This document shows, in pieces, positions 38,253 through 47,077 of a stretch of 64,000 nt of DNA; the first letter of the stretch is position 1; every line of letters begins with the position of its first letter. The translations under genes were made by a program, and so were the position numbers. The stretch covers positions 2,836,437 to 2,900,436 of the forward strand of contig NZ_CP007202.1 of assembly GCF_000941055.1 (NCBI RefSeq), given 5' to 3'. Source of the stretch: Siansivirga zeaxanthinifaciens CC-SAMT-1. GTDB taxonomy: Bacteria > Bacteroidota > Bacteroidia > Flavobacteriales > Flavobacteriaceae. The notes beneath the pieces are model-generated. The model was not told the origin of the DNA. It made no database searches and saw only the letters and a program-made list of their open reading frames with translations.

Positions 38253-40688
38253 TCATTTTTTTATGGTTAAATAGGTCCCTTTAAAACTTTGGTTTATAAC
38301 CATCATTTCTAGATTTTGAATATTATTTGGAATAACCTCAATACTAGCTTGACCATTTGCCATTTTTATAGATTCTGAACCTGTTGGCGTACCTTGATTT
38401 TTCTTGGTTTTTCCGCCAGATAAGCATTGAAAATATACGCGATCTTCATAGTTCAAACAACGCATACCATTTTTATCGGTTGCCGTTGCTGTTACCAAAT
38501 AGTTTCCGTTGTTTAATTTTCTATATGACAACTTTAAATCTTTGGCGGCTTCATTCTTTTTGTATCTATAGTTAACAATTAAAGTATCTGTTACTTTTTC
38601 GCCATTTTCCGAAACACCCATAGCTACCAATTCATTTTCACCTTCAAAAAAATTAATATCCCAAGTTAAACCAGAAGCTGGGAATTTAGAGATGTCTCTT
38701 TGTTTTTGAGAAAGCTTTTTACCATTATGATAAAAAGTTACTTTATTACAATTACTATATACACTAATAGTTCTTGGTGTGTTTTCGGGACCTTCACGTT
38801 CGGTCCAAGTATGAGATTCTATGTATGCAAATGGTTTTTTTGCCCAATAACTTTTAAACACATAATAGGCATCCTTAGGCTTTCCTTCTCTATCAACCAA
38901 ACCCTTTTGATTCATGTAAGGTATATCATTTTCTGGACGTAATGGGGTTCCAAAATCTTTAAAAGCCCATTGTATATTTCCAACAAAATTAGGGTCTGAT
39001 TCGGATACTCGTAAATGCCAGTCAAACAGATCCACAATATAATTTTCGCTCCAATCCCCCATTTGAGCTATGTTAGAAACATCGGTTTGAACAATGGCTT
39101 CTTCCCATCCATCAGACTTAATTTGTCCTTCTCCTGTTATAGGGTTTTCTGTATGTCGACCAACATGGCTTGAACCACCGTATTCAGCATGTAAAAAATG
39201 TTTGTATTCTTTTTTATAAATATCAATTGCTTTTTTATACGATTTATAGCTACCTGAATACCATCCTGACCATATAGAAGGAGAAAAAACATCTACAATA
39301 TTTGCACCCTCATAATATTTTCGAATGGCTGTTTTTCTTGAAGGATCTAATTGGTGTGATAAGTCATTCAAATCGGTTAAGAATGCGTTCATTTTTTTAA
39401 TGTTATCACCATCTTCAAAATCTGGTAACCAATACATTTCATTACCAAGCGACCAAATAATAATGCTAGGGTGATTGTAATTTTGAGTAATCATTTCTTT
39501 AAGTAAATTTTTGGTATTGGTTTTCCAAACGTCGTTACCAACTCCGCCACGACACCAAGGAATTTCATCCCAAACCAACAATCCTAACTCATCACAAGCT
39601 TTATAAATTTCGGGGTCTTGAGGGTAATGAGCCAAACGCACAAAATTAGCGCCCATTTCTTTAATGGATTCCATATCTGCTCTATGTTGCTTGTTACTCA
39701 TTGCTGCACCAACTCCTGCATGCTCTTCATGTCGATGTGTACCTCGTAATAATAGTCTTTTGCCATTCAAATAAAAGGGCCCATGGTCTTTAAATTCGAA
39801 CCAGCGAAACCCAACTACATCTTTAATTTCATCTAAAATAGTTGTACTTTTAACTAAAGATACTGATATGGAATATAAATTTGGTGTTGTTGTGTCCCAC
39901 AATTGAGGATTTTTAATTTCGAAAAAATCTATTTCTGAATTGCTAGAAAATGTTTTTAATATTTTTGTTGCTACAACGTTTCCTTGTGGATCCTTTAGTA
40001 TTGCTTTTAATAATAAATTATTTGGATCTGTTAGGTTATCAATAGATACATTAATTTTTAATGATGCTCTTTTAGCACTTACTTTTGGTGTAGAAATTTT
40101 TATATTGCTAATATGAGTCTTAGCAACGGTTTCTAACCATAAATCTCTTGTGATACCTCCATAAATAAAAAAATCACTTTTTTGAGATGGTATTATTTCA
40201 GGATTATAACTATTATCAACTCGAACTAAAATCTCGTTTTCGCCATTTTTAATATAGTCTGTAATATCAATCATAAAGCCAATGTAACCACCAATATGCC
40301 CTCCTGCATCATAACCATTTACATATACTTTTGTTGTAATATTTGCTCCTTCAAAATACAATTGATACAACTTGTTTTCATCAATGGTATTAAAAATGAT
40401 GCTTTTTTTATACCAACTTGCACTTCTTCGATAACCAGGCACCAAATCGGTAACATCCTCAAAGTTCCAGGTATGGGGCAAATTAATATTCACCCAATTA
40501 GTCGCCATTTTAATATTGCTTAAATTTTGAGAATCGTTCTCTAAATATAACCAATCATTGTTAATATTTTGTTTGCTTCGATATGAGGTAGATAATGATT
40601 GAGCGTTACAAAAACTTATACTTGCTGTTAAACTAAATAATGCTATTGTATTAAATAAAATTTTCAAAATTTTTAGTTGATTCTTCAT
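38253..40688 (-). CDS. Glycoside hydrolase family 2 (beta-galactosidase/beta-glucuronidase type)
   Basis: An 811-residue exported enzyme with signal peptide ending '...SFCNAQ'. The order is sugar-binding jellyroll (about 40-190), immunoglobulin-like domain (about 195-295), TIM barrel (about 300-600) and C-terminal beta domains. Acid/base E417 lies in 'IWSLGNEMYW' and nucleophile E502 in 'HAEYGGSS'. Its probable role is removing neutral sugar or glucuronate from oligosaccharides released by the lyases. Substrate cannot be set from motifs. Translationally close to GH88 (4 bp). Confidence 0.92.
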   Translation of the reverse strand: MKNQLKILKILFNTIALFSLTASISFCNAQSLSTSYRSKQNINNDWLYLENDSQNLSNIKMATNWVNINLPHTWNFEDVTDLVPGYRRSASWYKKSIIFNTIDENKLYQLYFEGANITTKVYVNGYDAGGHIGGYIGFMIDITDYIKNGENEILVRVDNSYNPEIIPSQKSDFFIYGGITRDLWLETVAKTHISNIKISTPKVSAKRASLKINVSIDNLTDPNNLLLKAILKDPQGNVVATKILKTFSSNSEIDFFEIKNPQLWDTTTPNLYSISVSLVKSTTILDEIKDVVGFRWFEFKDHGPFYLNGKRLLLRGTHRHEEHAGVGAAMSNKQHRADMESIKEMGANFVRLAHYPQDPEIYKACDELGLLVWDEIPWCRGGVGNDVWKTNTKNLLKEMITQNYNHPSIIIWSLGNEMYWLPDFEDGDNIKKMNAFLTDLNDLSHQLDPSRKTAIRKYYEGANIVDVFSPSIWSGWYSGSYKSYKKAIDIYKKEYKHFLHAEYGGSSHVGRHTENPITGEGQIKSDGWEEAIVQTDVSNIAQMGDWSENYIVDLFDWHLRVSESDPNFVGNIQWAFKDFGTPLRPENDIPYMNQKGLVDREGKPKDAYYVFKSYWAKKPFAYIESHTWTEREGPENTPRTISVYSNCNKVTFYHNGKKLSQKQRDISKFPASGLTWDINFFEGENELVAMGVSENGEKVTDTLIVNYRYKKNEAAKDLKLSYRKLNNGNYLVTATATDKNGMRCLNYEDRVYFQCLSGGKTKKNQGTPTGSESIKMANGQASIEVIPNNIQNLEMMVINQSFKGTYLTIKK

Positions 40689-40692
40689 AAAA

Positions 40693-41868
40693 TTAAAGTG
40701 ATTTCATACGGAGTAGTGCTTCTAAATAATAATAATCGCCATATACAATTGGTTCATCAATTTCATCATTCTTTGGCCAATTTCCCGTACTATGATCTAA
40801 TATAAATGGTCCGCTTACTTCAGGGTTTAGTATGTATTCTCTTGAATTTAAAGTATTTATAACTTTCTTAGAATAGTTTAAATATGTTTCATTTTTAGTG
40901 ATGGTGTATAATTCTAATAAAGCTGATGCCACAACCGCTGCTGCCGATACATCGCGTGGTGCATTTGGAATACTTGGATCGTTAAAATCCCAATAAGGAA
41001 TGCCATCGTCTGGCATATTTATGTTATTAATAAAGAAATTTGCTGTTGCTTCGGCTTGTGTTAAATACGCATTATCTTTAGTATATCGATAAGCCATAGT
41101 GTAACCATAAATAGCCCATCCTTGTCCTCTTGCCCAAGAGGACTCGTTATTAAAACCTTGATGTGTAACTTTATCTTTTACTTTACCAGTTAATGTATCG
41201 TAAACTACTACATGAAATGTACTGTTATCTTTTCTGAAATGATTTTTTAATGTGGTGTTGGCGTGTTGCACCGCTATTTTATGATACGTACTATCGCCAG
41301 AAATTTTTGTTGCTTCAAACAGTAATTCCAAATTTAGCATATTATCTATAATCACCGGAAACTCCCATATATCTTTATTAAAATCCCAAGACCTTATAGA
41401 CCCTACTATTTTGTTAAAACGTGTACTTAATGTTTTTGCACTTTCTACAATAATGTCTTTATACTTTTGATTGTCTTCTACTTCAAGACCTTTCCCAAAA
41501 CTACAAAACACTTTAAAACCCATATCATGAGTTTTATTATTATACTTTTCCTTCTCAATATAAGTGGTCCAAGAAGCTGCTTTTTCTTTATAAGCATCAT
41601 TTCCAGTGAGCTGATAAAGCTGCCAGAGATTTCCAGGAAAAAAACCACTTGTCCAGTCTTTTGATGGTACTTTATTTATAAAACCTGTTGATGGTGTCAT
41701 GCTACGAGGAAACGACAGGGAGTCTAAGGGATATTCCAAAAGTTTAACATACCGTTCCTGGAGAAGGGCTTGAATAACTCCTTCGTTTTCTACTTTATTA
41801 TCAGATTTACAACTGTTTAAAAGCATTGTAAAACTAAGAACTAGGCAAGTAATTTTAAATTTATTCAT
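40693..41868 (-). CDS. GH88 unsaturated glucuronyl hydrolase, lipoprotein
   Basis: A 391-residue (alpha/alpha)6-barrel enzyme with lipobox C20 ('MLLNSCKS'). D115 ('THDMGF') and D175 ('IIDNMLNL') correspond in spacing to the catalytic aspartates D88 and D149 of Bacillus UGL; 'NESSWARGQGWAIYGY' and 'PRDVSAAAVVASALLEL' are further family motifs. It hydrates the 4,5-unsaturated uronate at the non-reducing end of lyase products, freeing keto-uronate. First full-size gene of a three-gene operon behind a promoter shared in design with susC. Confidence 0.93.
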   Translation of the reverse strand: MNKFKITCLVLSFTMLLNSCKSDNKVENEGVIQALLQERYVKLLEYPLDSLSFPRSMTPSTGFINKVPSKDWTSGFFPGNLWQLYQLTGNDAYKEKAASWTTYIEKEKYNNKTHDMGFKVFCSFGKGLEVEDNQKYKDIIVESAKTLSTRFNKIVGSIRSWDFNKDIWEFPVIIDNMLNLELLFEATKISGDSTYHKIAVQHANTTLKNHFRKDNSTFHVVVYDTLTGKVKDKVTHQGFNNESSWARGQGWAIYGYTMAYRYTKDNAYLTQAEATANFFINNINMPDDGIPYWDFNDPSIPNAPRDVSAAAVVASALLELYTITKNETYLNYSKKVINTLNSREYILNPEVSGPFILDHSTGNWPKNDEIDEPIVYGDYYYLEALLRMKSL

Positions 41869-41879
41869 AATGCCATATT

Positions 41880-41960
41880 TTATATTGATTTAATTTTCAA
41901 TTTAATCGATTTTGTTATCAAATTTGTTATTAAAATAATCGCGAAGATTACCAAAAACAT
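41880..41960 (-). CDS. Candidate 26-residue hydrophobic leader peptide upstream of GH88
   Basis: An ATG at 41960 opens a frame of 26 codons ending 11 bp before the GH88 start. The peptide begins 'MFLVIFAIILITNLITKS' and ends in lysines, like a small membrane peptide. AT-rich DNA can produce such frames by chance. It is listed because a similar small ORF occurs in the same position before susC. Confidence 0.3.
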   Translation of the reverse strand: MFLVIFAIILITNLITKSIKLKIKSI

Positions 41961-41976
41961 TATTTGATTCAAGTTT

Positions 41977-42015
41977 CAAATTTACAAACCATTTAAAAAG
42001 TAAAAGTTCAAAAAA
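41977..42015 (-). promoter_or_regulatory. Promoter module of the GH88 operon
   Basis: On the minus strand TAAATTTG (41984-41977) lies 5 nt after a 25-nt stretch (42014-41990) that includes TTTTTGAACTTTTACTT. The same stretch, with one mismatch and the same 5-nt spacing, precedes susC. The -33-like TTG to -7 spacing is 24 nt, longer than normal, which suits an activator-dependent promoter. Confidence 0.7.
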
Positions 42016-42132
42016 GGCGTTTAATAATACTTATTTTTTGATTTAAAGCTAAAATTAAAATAATATTATTTGAATAGCCGAAACAATACTTCTTTTATTC
42101 GAATAACTTTAGGAAAATATTTTAATAAATAA
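42016..42132. other. Rest of the susD-GH88 intergenic region
   Basis: The 366-bp gap between susD and GH88 holds the susCD terminator, this AT-rich stretch with no recognised gene or motif, and then the GH88 promoter module and small ORF. Confidence 0.4.
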
Positions 42133-42171
42133 GGGTATTACTGATTTGAAAAACAAAATTCAGTAATACCC
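42133..42171 (-). terminator. Terminator-like hairpin after susD
   Basis: GGGTATTACTGA (42133-42144) and TCAGTAATACCC (42160-42171) are perfect 12-bp inverted copies with a 15-nt loop, 64 bp past the susD stop. On the minus strand TTATTTATT follows, a weak T tract. Confidence 0.75.
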
Positions 42172-42234
42172 AGTTAAAATTTAACTCAAAAAAATAAACA
42201 TTACAAATTGTTAATGTTTGTATTTTTATTATTA

Positions 42235-43803
42235 CTAATACTCGTTATTTTGAGGAAGTAAGTTTGGATTTCTAAGAAGCTCATCATTTGGTAATGGGTA
42301 TAAATAATCTCTTGCTGGATTAAAATTTGTTTTTAATCCTTCTAAACCAGAAGCTCCAAAAACTGTAGGTCCCATTTTTCTTCTTACAATATCAAACCAT
42401 CTTTTTAGCTCAAAAGCAAGTTCCCATTTACGTTCTTCTAAAACCATCGCTCTAAATGCATCTTGCGACATTCCAGATGTTACTTTAGCTGGTACAGGGC
42501 TTGGTGTGCTACCTGCCATTCCATTTCTGGCTCTTTCTCGAACTCTATCTACATAACCATCTGCTTCTGTTGTACCAGGAGTAACTTCATTTAATGCCTC
42601 GGCAGCAATAAGTAAAACTTCTGCATATCGCATCATGATATATTTATTACTCGATTGTCTAAAATTACCTTCGGCAACTGAGCCAGGAAAACGTGTGTAT
42701 TTAGCAATGTGGGGTCTATTTGCACTGTTTGTGTAGTAAACTGTAAAGCGTGTATATGGCTCTTCCACTAGACCTGTTGCTGGCGCTTTTGCTTTAAAAA
42801 GTCCAGTGTCATCTAAGCTAACTGCTCTTCTGTAATCTTGACTATCCCAGGAAGTATAAACTGCTAGTGATGGCACTGCTACAGACCACCCACCACCAGT
42901 ACCATCGCGTTGGTTTTCTCTAATACCTGTTAATGCTCCCATATAATCTCTACCATACTCTCCATCGCCAAAACCATTATAATCTAATATAAATAATGGT
43001 TCTTTAGAAGCAGCTGTTTTAGTAGCATTAAATAAATCTTGAAAATCTGGCTCTAGCCCTAATTCATATTTACTTTCGTTATCTATAACTGCTTTAGCTT
43101 CAGTGTATGCTTTCGCAAAATTTGCATTATCAAATTGTCCCATTGTTAAATAAACCAAAGCTAGATACGATTGTGCGGTTGCTTTAGATGGCAAAGACCT
43201 TGTTGGCTGAGTATCTGGCAACCATTTTTTAGCAAACTCTAAGTCGGCAATAATTTTAGTATAAACATCAGCCACTTTTGTTTTGCTAATAGAACCTGCT
43301 GCTGCTGCATCTGTTACAGGTTTGTCTAAATAAGGTATATCTCCATATAATCTTACTAATTCAAAATACATAAAAGCCCTTACAAAATAAGCTTGAGCAG
43401 TTACAGGATTTTTCAATTCATCGGGAACATTAACGGCTTCTGCTCCAACTATAGCTTGATTTGCAGCCGCAATGGTTTGGTAACTTCTTGGCCAAGAATC
43501 GGTAATCATACCATTTTCACCATCAACTGTAAAGCGATCATGGTCTATTCTTCGTACCGGTGTCGTAGGATCTCCAATGGAAACCATATCGCTTCTTAAC
43601 ATGATTGGTAAAGAGCCTTTTCTTCCCCAATAGTCTTCATGCATCATATGGCCATATGCGCCATTTACTGCTGTTTGTATATCTTTTGTAGATTTGAAGA
43701 AACCTTCTGGTGCTAATAAACCAACGGGTTCTTCTTCTAAGTTTGAACATCCAATTATTGATAAACTTATCAATAATAAAAATAAATATTTATATGTTTT
43801 CAT
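42235..43803 (-). CDS. susD: SusD/RagB family starch-binding-like outer-membrane lipoprotein
   Basis: A 522-residue lipoprotein with lipobox C19 ('LSIIGCSN'). The N-terminal SusD-like domain has 'FFKSTKDIQTAVNGAYGHM' and TPR helices ('AYFVRAFMYFELVRLYGDIPYL'). The C-terminal RagB domain has 'KYIMMRYAEVLLIAAEALNE', 'VLEERKWELAFELKRWFDIVR' and the final 'YLYPLPNDELLRNPNL'. It caps the SusC transporter and binds oligosaccharide at the cell surface. It begins 23 bp after susC. The gene name denotes the family, not starch specificity. Confidence 0.95.
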   Translation of the reverse strand: MKTYKYLFLLLISLSIIGCSNLEEEPVGLLAPEGFFKSTKDIQTAVNGAYGHMMHEDYWGRKGSLPIMLRSDMVSIGDPTTPVRRIDHDRFTVDGENGMITDSWPRSYQTIAAANQAIVGAEAVNVPDELKNPVTAQAYFVRAFMYFELVRLYGDIPYLDKPVTDAAAAGSISKTKVADVYTKIIADLEFAKKWLPDTQPTRSLPSKATAQSYLALVYLTMGQFDNANFAKAYTEAKAVIDNESKYELGLEPDFQDLFNATKTAASKEPLFILDYNGFGDGEYGRDYMGALTGIRENQRDGTGGGWSVAVPSLAVYTSWDSQDYRRAVSLDDTGLFKAKAPATGLVEEPYTRFTVYYTNSANRPHIAKYTRFPGSVAEGNFRQSSNKYIMMRYAEVLLIAAEALNEVTPGTTEADGYVDRVRERARNGMAGSTPSPVPAKVTSGMSQDAFRAMVLEERKWELAFELKRWFDIVRRKMGPTVFGASGLEGLKTNFNPARDYLYPLPNDELLRNPNLLPQNNEY

Positions 43804-43826
43804 TATCTATGTTTTTATATTATTGA

Positions 43827-46800
43827 TTAAAATTTTAAATTAACATTGAAACTTACAGATTTTACTGTTGGGTAATTACCGTAATCAAAACCTTGATTTA
43901 CATTGCTATTTTGCGCACCAGACGCTCTGTAACTAACCTCTGGATCTAGTCCCGGGTAATCTGTGAATGTTAATAAATTTTGCCCACTAACTGAAAATCT
44001 TATTTTATCCATTCCTAATTTCTCTGCTAAATTAGATGGTAAATTGTATCCTAAGGCAATATTTTTAAGTCTTATATAGCTACCATCGTAAACAAAACGC
44101 GAGGTAATGTCGTTCGCACGAATCGCTGCGCGTGGCACATTTGTATTGGTGTTTGTTGGAGTCCATGCTCTTAAAACTTCTGTGGTAGAGTTAGAATTAC
44201 CGTTTGCAAGCTCTATATGAGTTAAACTCATGATATCGCCACCAAAAGCGCCTTGAAAAAACACATTTAAATCGAAGTTTTTATATGTAAAACTATTGGT
44301 AACACCCAGAATCCAATCTTGGTTTGGGTCGCCAATTATTTTTCTATCATCTGCAGCTGTAATTCTACCATTACCATCAATATCTGTAAACAACTCATCT
44401 CCAGCAACAGGTGTTGTGGCTAACGTAGCTGTACCAGCTGGTAAAGCACCTCCTTGATATACGCCTTGGTATTCATAGCCCCAAAAAACGCCAACAGCTT
44501 CACCTTCTCTTAAAATATGTGTTTGATCTCTTGTAAAATGACCCGGAGAAGCATCAAAAATAACATCGTCTCCACCAATTAGTTTTACTACTTTGTTTCT
44601 ATTTCTAGACCAGTTTAAATCGGTTTTCCAAGTAAAATTATCGTTAGAAATATTTCTAGTGCTAATAGAAACCTCGAATCCTTTATTATTAATTTCACCT
44701 ATATTTTTTAAACTTTGGTTATTTAAAAATCCGAAATACTCTGGTTGCCCAGTATCACCCAAAATTAAGTCTTTTGTATCGATGTTATAATAATCTACAG
44801 ACAAGGAAATTCTGCTATTAAACAACCCTAAATCGATACCAAAGTTTGTTTGATAAGAAGATTCCCATTTTAAATCTGGATTAGATTGCTGGTTAGGCAC
44901 TACTGAATTTACCGTTTGTCCTCCAACGGCCGTATAAATACTCTCAAAACTCGCTAAAGACTGATAAGGTGCAATAGACGGATTACCAGTTACCCCATAA
45001 CTTGCTCTAAGTTTTAAATTTGAAATTGTGCTATTGTCTTTTAAAAAATCTTCGTTTGACACTTTCCAACCCAAAGCTCCAGAAGGAAAATAAGCATATT
45101 TTTCGTTAGCAGCAAAGTTAGAAGCACCATCCCTTCTAAGGGTTGCGGTAATTAAATACTTATCATCAAAATCGTAATTCAATCTTCCAAATTGAGAAAG
45201 AATTTCAGTTTCTACTAATGACGAACCGGGTATTAATTGTACCGAGCCGTCACCTAAATTGTAATACGAAAAACTGTCTGAAGTAAATCCTTGAGCTCCA
45301 GCAGAAAATCTTTCAGTGGTGTTCTTTTGATAGGAGTAACCAGCTAACAACGTTAAATTACCTTTTCCTATCTCTTTGTTGTAAGTTAAATAATTTTCAC
45401 TTAAAACACTTGTTCTTTTTGCATTGGCTATCTCACCAATGCCGCCTTGTGCTCCTGCAGTTAGCACCAAAGTTGATGGTCTATAGATACCTCTAGTTTC
45501 ATTAGAAGAGCTAAAACCAAAAGTTGTTTTAAAGGTAAGACTCTTGCTAATATCGTAATTTGCATAAAAATTTGCTCTAAAATCGTCTGATTTAGTCTCA
45601 TCTACACTTTCTTTAGCAACGGCTACAGGGTTGTCGATACCATCTCTTAAAAAGTCTTGTGAGTTATCACCGTTAGCTTCAAAAAGACCTAAATCTGGAG
45701 AAAACCTAAAGCCTAAAGACATCACATCGCCTGTTCCTCGTCCGCCAGTATCAGCTTGTGTTGAAATTCCGTCTTTATTACTTCGGCTACCAAAGGCATT
45801 AAAACCTAATTTTAATTTATCTGTTACTTGGGCATCAATATTTGAAAGAAATGATGTTCTTTGGAAACCTGAATTTATAACCACACCTTCTTGATTAAAA
45901 TAAGTTCCAGAAGCATAAAAATTTATTTTATCGGTTCCTCCTGAAAACGAAAGTTGATGATTTGATGTATTTCCAGCTTTTAAAAGTAAATCTTGCCAGT
46001 CTGTATTAGATGTTGTTCTCTGAACGAATGCTGGATTTAAAGCTTTTTGATACGCTGTAAATTGATCGGCATCTAATAAATCTAATCTATCTGTTGTAGT
46101 TTGAGCAGAATAGGTACTATTTATTTCTACAGACAACCTTCCGCTTTTACCTTTTTTAGTTGTTACTAATATAACACCATTTGCACCTCTCGAACCATAA
46201 ATAGCTGTAGCCGAAGCATCTTTTAACACCTCTAAAGATTCGATATCATTTGCCTGAGGCATCGACGCCCCTACGAAGCCATCTACCACAATAAGTGCAG
46301 AACTACTTGCCCCGATTGATGTGTTACCTCGAATTTTTACAGAAATTGGGGCTCCTGGTTCACCTCCATTATTTGATTGCACAGCAACACCAGCTGCTCT
46401 ACCTTGTAAAGCCTGTTCTGCATCTAAAACCGGAAACGCATTTAACTCCTCCGATTTTACTGAAGATACAGAACCTGTTATATCACTCTTTTTACGAGAA
46501 CCATATCCTACAACTACTACTTCGTCTAAGTTATTAGAATCAATTTTAAGAGTTACATCAATTTTTTTTAATCCTTTAACGGGAATTTCTCTACTTTCAA
46601 ATCCTACATAAGTAAATACAAGTACAGCATTTTCAGTATTCACTTTAATTGTGTAATTGCCATCAAAGTCTGTAGCGGCTCCATTACTAGTTCCTTTTAC
46701 TAGAATGTTAACTCCTGGTAACGGCATGTTATCTTCGCTTGAGATAACTTTACCTGAAATACTTTTTTCCTGAGCATTTGCATAGGCACCTATAAGAATA

Positions 46801-46862
46801 AATATTCCTAGTAAATACCGGCTAAATACTTTAATTTTTTTGTTTGTAATCATACATTTCAT
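43827..46862 (-). CDS. susC: SusC/RagA family TonB-linked outer-membrane transporter
   Basis: A 1011-residue beta-barrel with signal peptide ending '...GAYANAQ'. A carboxypeptidase-regulatory-like domain (about 33-115, 'GKVISSEDNMPLPGVNILVKGT') is followed by the plug ('LDEVVVVGYGSRKKSDITGS', 'ALIVVDGFVG', 'SRGANGVILVTTKKGK') and a C-terminal barrel. It imports oligosaccharides with SusD using TonB energy. Start may be M1 or the ATG three codons later. It has its own promoter module and a small ORF directly upstream. Substrate is inferred from the surrounding uronate and sulfate enzymes. Confidence 0.96.
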   Translation of the reverse strand: MKCMITNKKIKVFSRYLLGIFILIGAYANAQEKSISGKVISSEDNMPLPGVNILVKGTSNGAATDFDGNYTIKVNTENAVLVFTYVGFESREIPVKGLKKIDVTLKIDSNNLDEVVVVGYGSRKKSDITGSVSSVKSEELNAFPVLDAEQALQGRAAGVAVQSNNGGEPGAPISVKIRGNTSIGASSSALIVVDGFVGASMPQANDIESLEVLKDASATAIYGSRGANGVILVTTKKGKSGRLSVEINSTYSAQTTTDRLDLLDADQFTAYQKALNPAFVQRTTSNTDWQDLLLKAGNTSNHQLSFSGGTDKINFYASGTYFNQEGVVINSGFQRTSFLSNIDAQVTDKLKLGFNAFGSRSNKDGISTQADTGGRGTGDVMSLGFRFSPDLGLFEANGDNSQDFLRDGIDNPVAVAKESVDETKSDDFRANFYANYDISKSLTFKTTFGFSSSNETRGIYRPSTLVLTAGAQGGIGEIANAKRTSVLSENYLTYNKEIGKGNLTLLAGYSYQKNTTERFSAGAQGFTSDSFSYYNLGDGSVQLIPGSSLVETEILSQFGRLNYDFDDKYLITATLRRDGASNFAANEKYAYFPSGALGWKVSNEDFLKDNSTISNLKLRASYGVTGNPSIAPYQSLASFESIYTAVGGQTVNSVVPNQQSNPDLKWESSYQTNFGIDLGLFNSRISLSVDYYNIDTKDLILGDTGQPEYFGFLNNQSLKNIGEINNKGFEVSISTRNISNDNFTWKTDLNWSRNRNKVVKLIGGDDVIFDASPGHFTRDQTHILREGEAVGVFWGYEYQGVYQGGALPAGTATLATTPVAGDELFTDIDGNGRITAADDRKIIGDPNQDWILGVTNSFTYKNFDLNVFFQGAFGGDIMSLTHIELANGNSNSTTEVLRAWTPTNTNTNVPRAAIRANDITSRFVYDGSYIRLKNIALGYNLPSNLAEKLGMDKIRFSVSGQNLLTFTDYPGLDPEVSYRASGAQNSNVNQGFDYGNYPTVKSVSFNVNLKF

Positions 46863-46875
46863 TTTTAAGTTTAAT

Positions 46876-46974
46876 TTAGTTTTTTACCAAAAAAATAATC
46901 AGTACGCTTAATAAGATAATCATGATTATTAAGAAGTATTGAATGATTTTTAATTTGGCATTATTTAGTTTCAT
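46876..46974 (-). CDS. Candidate 32-residue single-span membrane peptide upstream of susC
   Basis: An ATG at 46974 opens 32 codons ending with TAA 13 bp before the susC ATG. The peptide has a basic N-terminus ('MKLNNAKLKIIQ'), a strongly hydrophobic span ('YFLIIMIILLSVLIIFLV') and ends 'KN', a convincing small inner-membrane protein design. The ATG lies only 5 bp after the -7 element, so its mRNA would be almost leaderless. A near-palindrome at 46907-46933 lies within it. Translation is unproven. Confidence 0.5.
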   Translation of the reverse strand: MKLNNAKLKIIQYFLIIMIILLSVLIIFLVKN

Positions 46975-46979
46975 GCTTT

Positions 46980-47016
46980 CAAATATAGAAAGCATTTAAG
47001 AAGTAAAAGTTCAAAA
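46980..47016 (-). promoter_or_regulatory. Promoter module of susCD, candidate HTCS-binding site
   Basis: TATATTTG (46987-46980, minus) lies 5 nt after a 25-nt stretch (47017-46993) containing TTTTTGAACTTTTACTT. This duplicates the GH88 promoter module with one mismatch. A short stem GTGGA/TCCAC (47021-47036) just beyond may end the HTCS transcript. Confidence 0.72.
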
Positions 47017-47077
47017 ATAGGTGGACAAAAATCCACTACGCTCTATTTTAATGAAGAAAACGCTTCTATTTATGCTC

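Noticed and set aside
46295..46611. Two overlapping + strand frames of 80 and 96 codons
   Set aside because: They lie antisense to the conserved susC plug region, which is clearly coding on the minus strand.
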